Assembly (NCBI GenBank): GCA_027620105.1
Contig: JAQCIA010000082.1
Span: 1-8,117 of the forward strand
DNA length: 8,117 bases
From: Verrucomicrobiota bacterium
GTDB lineage: Bacteria; Verrucomicrobiota; Kiritimatiellia; UBA8416; JAIOPI01
Reading direction: 5' to 3'
Made by a program: the position numbers and the translations under genes. Each line of letters opens with the position of its first letter. Within the stretch, counting starts at the first letter, position 1. Shown here piece after piece: positions 5,840 to 8,117 of the stretch. The notes under the pieces were generated by a model, which was not told the DNA's origin, ran no database searches, and saw only the letters and a list, made by a program, of their open reading frames with translations.

Positions 5840-7099
5840 TCAACCCCGCACTTGCCCCTTGCCGTAGATCAGGTACTTGTAGGTCGTCAGTTCATCAAGC
5901 CCCATCGGGCCGCGGGCGTGCAACTTTTCCGTGCTGATTCCGATTTCCGCGCCCATGCCGAATTCGCCGCCATCCGTGAACCGGGTGGAGGCGTTGACGT
6001 AGACGGTGGCCGAGTCCACTTCGTGTTGGAAGGTCTTCTGGGCATCCTCCGCATCCGTCACAATGGCGTCGGCCAAATGCGTGCCATACTGGTTGATGTG
6101 ATCGATGGCCGCGTCGAGTGACGGCACGACGCGTACGGCCAGGATCAGGTCCAGGTATTCGGCGCTCCAGTCATCCTCCGTGGCCGGTTTGGCGTCTGGA
6201 ATCAGCGCGCGGGTTGCCTCATCGCCGCGTAATTCCACCTTGCGTGTTTTCATACGCGCGGCGAATTTCGGCAAAAAGTCCGCGGCCGCTTGCTCGTGAA
6301 CGAGGACGGTCTCGATGGCGTTGCAGACGCCGGGTCGCGAACACTTGGCATTTTCGATGACATTCAGCGCCATGTCCCGATTGGCATCGGCATCCACGTA
6401 GACGTGGCAGACGCCTTTGTAGTGCTTGATCACGGGCACGCGCGCGTGTTCGGCCACGGCACGGATGAGCGTCTCCCCGCCGCGCGGAATCACGAGATCC
6501 ACCAGGCCTTCCAGTTGCACGAGTTCCTTGACGGCCCCGCGGTCCGTGGTGCCGATGAGTTGGATGGCGTGTTCCGGCAGCCCCTTGGGGCAGCCACCCG
6601 CGATCAGCGCTTCCGCTAGCGCGGCGTTGGAATAACGCGACTCCTTGCCGCCGCGCAGAATCACGGCGTTGGAGGTTTTGATGCAAAGCGCGGCGGTGTC
6701 CACCGTGACGTTGGGGCGTGATTCGTAAATGATGCAGATGACGCCGATGGGCACGCGCCGCTTGACGATTTTCAGTCCGTTGGGGCGGATCCACTGGCTG
6801 ATCAATCCGCCGATGGGATCTTTCAGGGTGGCGACATCGCGCACGCCCTTGATTGTGGCCCGCAGGCGGGCGGGGGTCAGGGTCAACCGGTCGAGCATGG
6901 CCGCGGAAAGCCCGGCGTTGCGGGCCTCCTCCAGATCGCGGGCGTTGGCCGCCAGAATGGTCTCGCGCGCGGCGTCGAGGGCGTCGGCCATGGCTTCGAG
7001 GATGATGTTCTTCTTGCGGGCATTCAGCCGATTCAACGCCCGCGCGGCTGCGCGGGCGCGCTGGCCGACGGCGACCATTTCCTGATGCAGATTCAGCAT
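5840..7099 (-). CDS. proA: Gamma-glutamyl phosphate reductase ProA
   Basis: ProA (EC 1.2.1.41) reduces gamma-glutamyl phosphate with NADPH to glutamate-5-semialdehyde, which cyclises to the proline precursor. It is a cytoplasmic enzyme of the aldehyde dehydrogenase superfamily. The 419-residue length is typical (E. coli 417). Signatures are I-Y-E-S-R-P-N-V-T-V-D in the NADP-binding part, L-R-G-G-K-E, D-L-V-I-P-R-G-G, and R-P-G-V-C-N-A-I-E-T with the catalytic Cys259. The C-terminal block F-G-M-G-A-E-I-G-I-S-T and H-A-R-G-P-M-G-L-D-E-L-T-T-Y-K is also present. The start at 7099 is fixed by AAGGAG (minus strand, 7106-7111) 6 nt upstream. The open frame extends to 7246 but that part overlaps proB and is not needed. 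It is second in the proB-proA operon, 53 bp after proB, and the two enzymes normally channel the labile phosphate between them. Confidence 0.97.
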   Translation of the reverse strand: MLNLHQEMVAVGQRARAAARALNRLNARKKNIILEAMADALDAARETILAANARDLEEARNAGLSAAMLDRLTLTPARLRATIKGVRDVATLKDPIGGLISQWIRPNGLKIVKRRVPIGVICIIYESRPNVTVDTAALCIKTSNAVILRGGKESRYSNAALAEALIAGGCPKGLPEHAIQLIGTTDRGAVKELVQLEGLVDLVIPRGGETLIRAVAEHARVPVIKHYKGVCHVYVDADANRDMALNVIENAKCSRPGVCNAIETVLVHEQAAADFLPKFAARMKTRKVELRGDEATRALIPDAKPATEDDWSAEYLDLILAVRVVPSLDAAIDHINQYGTHLADAIVTDAEDAQKTFQHEVDSATVYVNASTRFTDGGEFGMGAEIGISTEKLHARGPMGLDELTTYKYLIYGKGQVRG

Positions 7100-7152
7100 G
7101 GACTGCTCCTTCCGGTTCGGCCGCGATCCGGGCGCGCGGGCTGCGTTGCGGT

Positions 7153-7974
7153 TTACCCTGCGAGCACGATCGTGCCCCGGTCCTCCCCGTTCAGTAAACG
7201 GGTCAGGATGCCGGTTTCGCGACCGTTGGCAATGATGGCGGCGCAACCGGTGCGTGCCACGGTCTGGGCGGCGCGCAGCTTCGAATCCATGCCGCCCTTG
7301 GAGAGCGGTGAATCGCTGCGTGTGACCAGCGCCAGGGTTTGTTTGTTCACTTCCTCGATAAAGGAGATCCGGCGCCCGCGCATGCCGGGCCGCGTATCGC
7401 GCACGCCGTCCGTGGTGGTCAGCACAATGAGCAGGTCCGCGCGGATGAGCTTCACGACGAGTGCGGCGAGGTAATCGTTGTCGCCAAACACCTGATCAGC
7501 GCGGATTTCCTCGTCGGCCACGACATCGTTTTCATTCACGATGGGGATGACCGCGTTGCGCATGAGGTTTTCCATGGTGCGGCGGGCGTTGGTGAGGCGC
7601 ATCTTCTGCTGGAAATCGCCGTGCGTGAGCAGCATCTGGCCGACGCGGCACCCTTTGCGTGCGAAGAGGGCGTCGTAGCGTGACATCAGCCGGGTCTGGC
7701 CGACAGCGGCGGCCATTTGCAAATCGGGCAGACGCGTGGGGCGTTGGCGCATGCCGAGGGCTTCCATGCCCGCGCCGATGGCGCCGGAAGTGACCAGCAC
7801 GACTTCGCGGCCATCGCGGCGCATGGCGGCCAGTTCGTCCACGAGGGCACGCATGCGGCGGACATCGGGCCGGCCCGTGCTCTGGATGAGCACGCGGCTG
7901 CCGATTTTGACCACCACGCGGCGCGTATCCGACAGGGCTTCGCGATAACGGAGCGCAACCTTCATAAGCCGCAT
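7153..7974 (-). CDS. proB: Glutamate 5-kinase ProB, short form without PUA domain
   Basis: ProB (EC 2.7.2.11) phosphorylates glutamate with ATP to gamma-glutamyl phosphate, the committed and usually proline-inhibited step of proline synthesis. The amino acid kinase fold is clear: V-V-V-K-I-G-S near residues 20-26, then V-T-S-G-A-I-G-A-G, A-A-V-G-Q, N-E-N-D, F-G-D-N-D-Y-L-A, T-T-D-G-V and K-G-G-M-D-S-K. The protein ends after about 273 residues, while E. coli ProB (367) carries a C-terminal PUA domain. Such kinase-only forms are known in other bacteria. The start is uncertain: ATG 7974 or ATG 7965 (M-K-V-A-L-R-Y-R). No ribosome binding site precedes either on the minus strand, where the upstream sequence is pyrimidine-rich. 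A possible promoter ends right at the ATG, so the mRNA may be nearly leaderless. Confidence 0.95.
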   Translation of the reverse strand: MRLMKVALRYREALSDTRRVVVKIGSRVLIQSTGRPDVRRMRALVDELAAMRRDGREVVLVTSGAIGAGMEALGMRQRPTRLPDLQMAAAVGQTRLMSRYDALFARKGCRVGQMLLTHGDFQQKMRLTNARRTMENLMRNAVIPIVNENDVVADEEIRADQVFGDNDYLAALVVKLIRADLLIVLTTTDGVRDTRPGMRGRRISFIEEVNKQTLALVTRSDSPLSKGGMDSKLRAAQTVARTGCAAIIANGRETGILTRLLNGEDRGTIVLAG

Positions 7975-8003
7975 AAAGTATCGAAAAGGAGGCAGGTCGA
8001 CAA
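7975..8003 (-). promoter_or_regulatory. Candidate promoter for the proBA operon
   Basis: On the minus strand TTGTCG (8003-7998), a 17-nt spacer and TACTTT (7980-7975) fit a weak sigma70 promoter. The start would fall at about 7968, a few bases before ATG 7965, giving an almost leaderless message and favouring the second ATG as the true start. Both boxes deviate from consensus, so this is tentative. Confidence 0.3.
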
Positions 8004-8117
8004 CGGGGAAAGAGGCCGGGAAGTAAGGCCTCAGTGACGCAGGGGGGCGGCGGCGCTGCGCCTTGGTCTCCGGGACTATGTTAGCGGAAGGGGCGTTTCA
8101 GGAAGTGTCGGCTTCGA

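Noticed and set aside
7100..7246. N-terminal extension of ProA to 7246
   Set aside because: It overlaps the end of proB, lacks ProA similarity, and the internal ATG at 7099 has a proper ribosome binding site.
8040..8117. Tail of a further minus-strand gene upstream of proB
   Set aside because: One frame reads E-A-D-T-S and then TGA at 8098-8100, another ends at TAG 8076-8078. The visible piece is too short to choose between them or to name a gene.

Overview
This window looks like bacterial chromosome, GC-rich and with ordinary codon usage. TGA is a normal stop here: it ends serC and proA at the expected family lengths. A secreted DUF5703-type glycosidase, a short PUA-less ProB and an orphan secreted protein with an Ala/Pro/Glu-rich tail together suggest the PVC superphylum (Verrucomicrobiota, Kiritimatiellota, Lentisphaerota, Planctomycetota). 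That assignment is inference from gene flavour, not from a marker gene.

Layout. (1) Positions 1-3549 are accessory and worn. They hold a large DUF5703 glycoside-hydrolase-like gene whose signal peptide is cut off by an in-frame TGA, a small lipoprotein gene, the 3' remnant of a REP-associated tyrosine transposase (RAYT) on the minus strand, and a frameshifted gene remnant. Three copies of a 23-31 bp repeat punctuate this stretch. Two of them form a 23-bp-stem palindrome that directly abuts the RAYT remnant. (2) Positions 3546-4850 are core: a good sigma70-type promoter, serC (serine biosynthesis) and a tRNA-Arg(CCG). (3) Positions 4923-5776 hold a strong promoter and an unrecognised secreted 266-residue protein. 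(4) Positions 5840-8003, minus strand, are the proline biosynthesis operon proB-proA, convergent with the secreted protein gene.

How the genes work together. SerC makes phosphoserine from 3-phosphohydroxypyruvate. ProB and ProA carry glutamate to glutamate-5-semialdehyde, the proline precursor. The glycosidase would act on an unknown carbohydrate outside the cytoplasm, if it is still exported. The lipoprotein and the 266-residue protein are envelope or exported proteins of unknown role.

I did not find a clear new multi-gene system. The most interesting signals are the nonsense codon exactly between the signal peptide and the enzyme, and the repeat family with its adjacent RAYT remnant. The repeat reads in one shared frame (A-x-R-A-K-L-L) that is open in all three copies.
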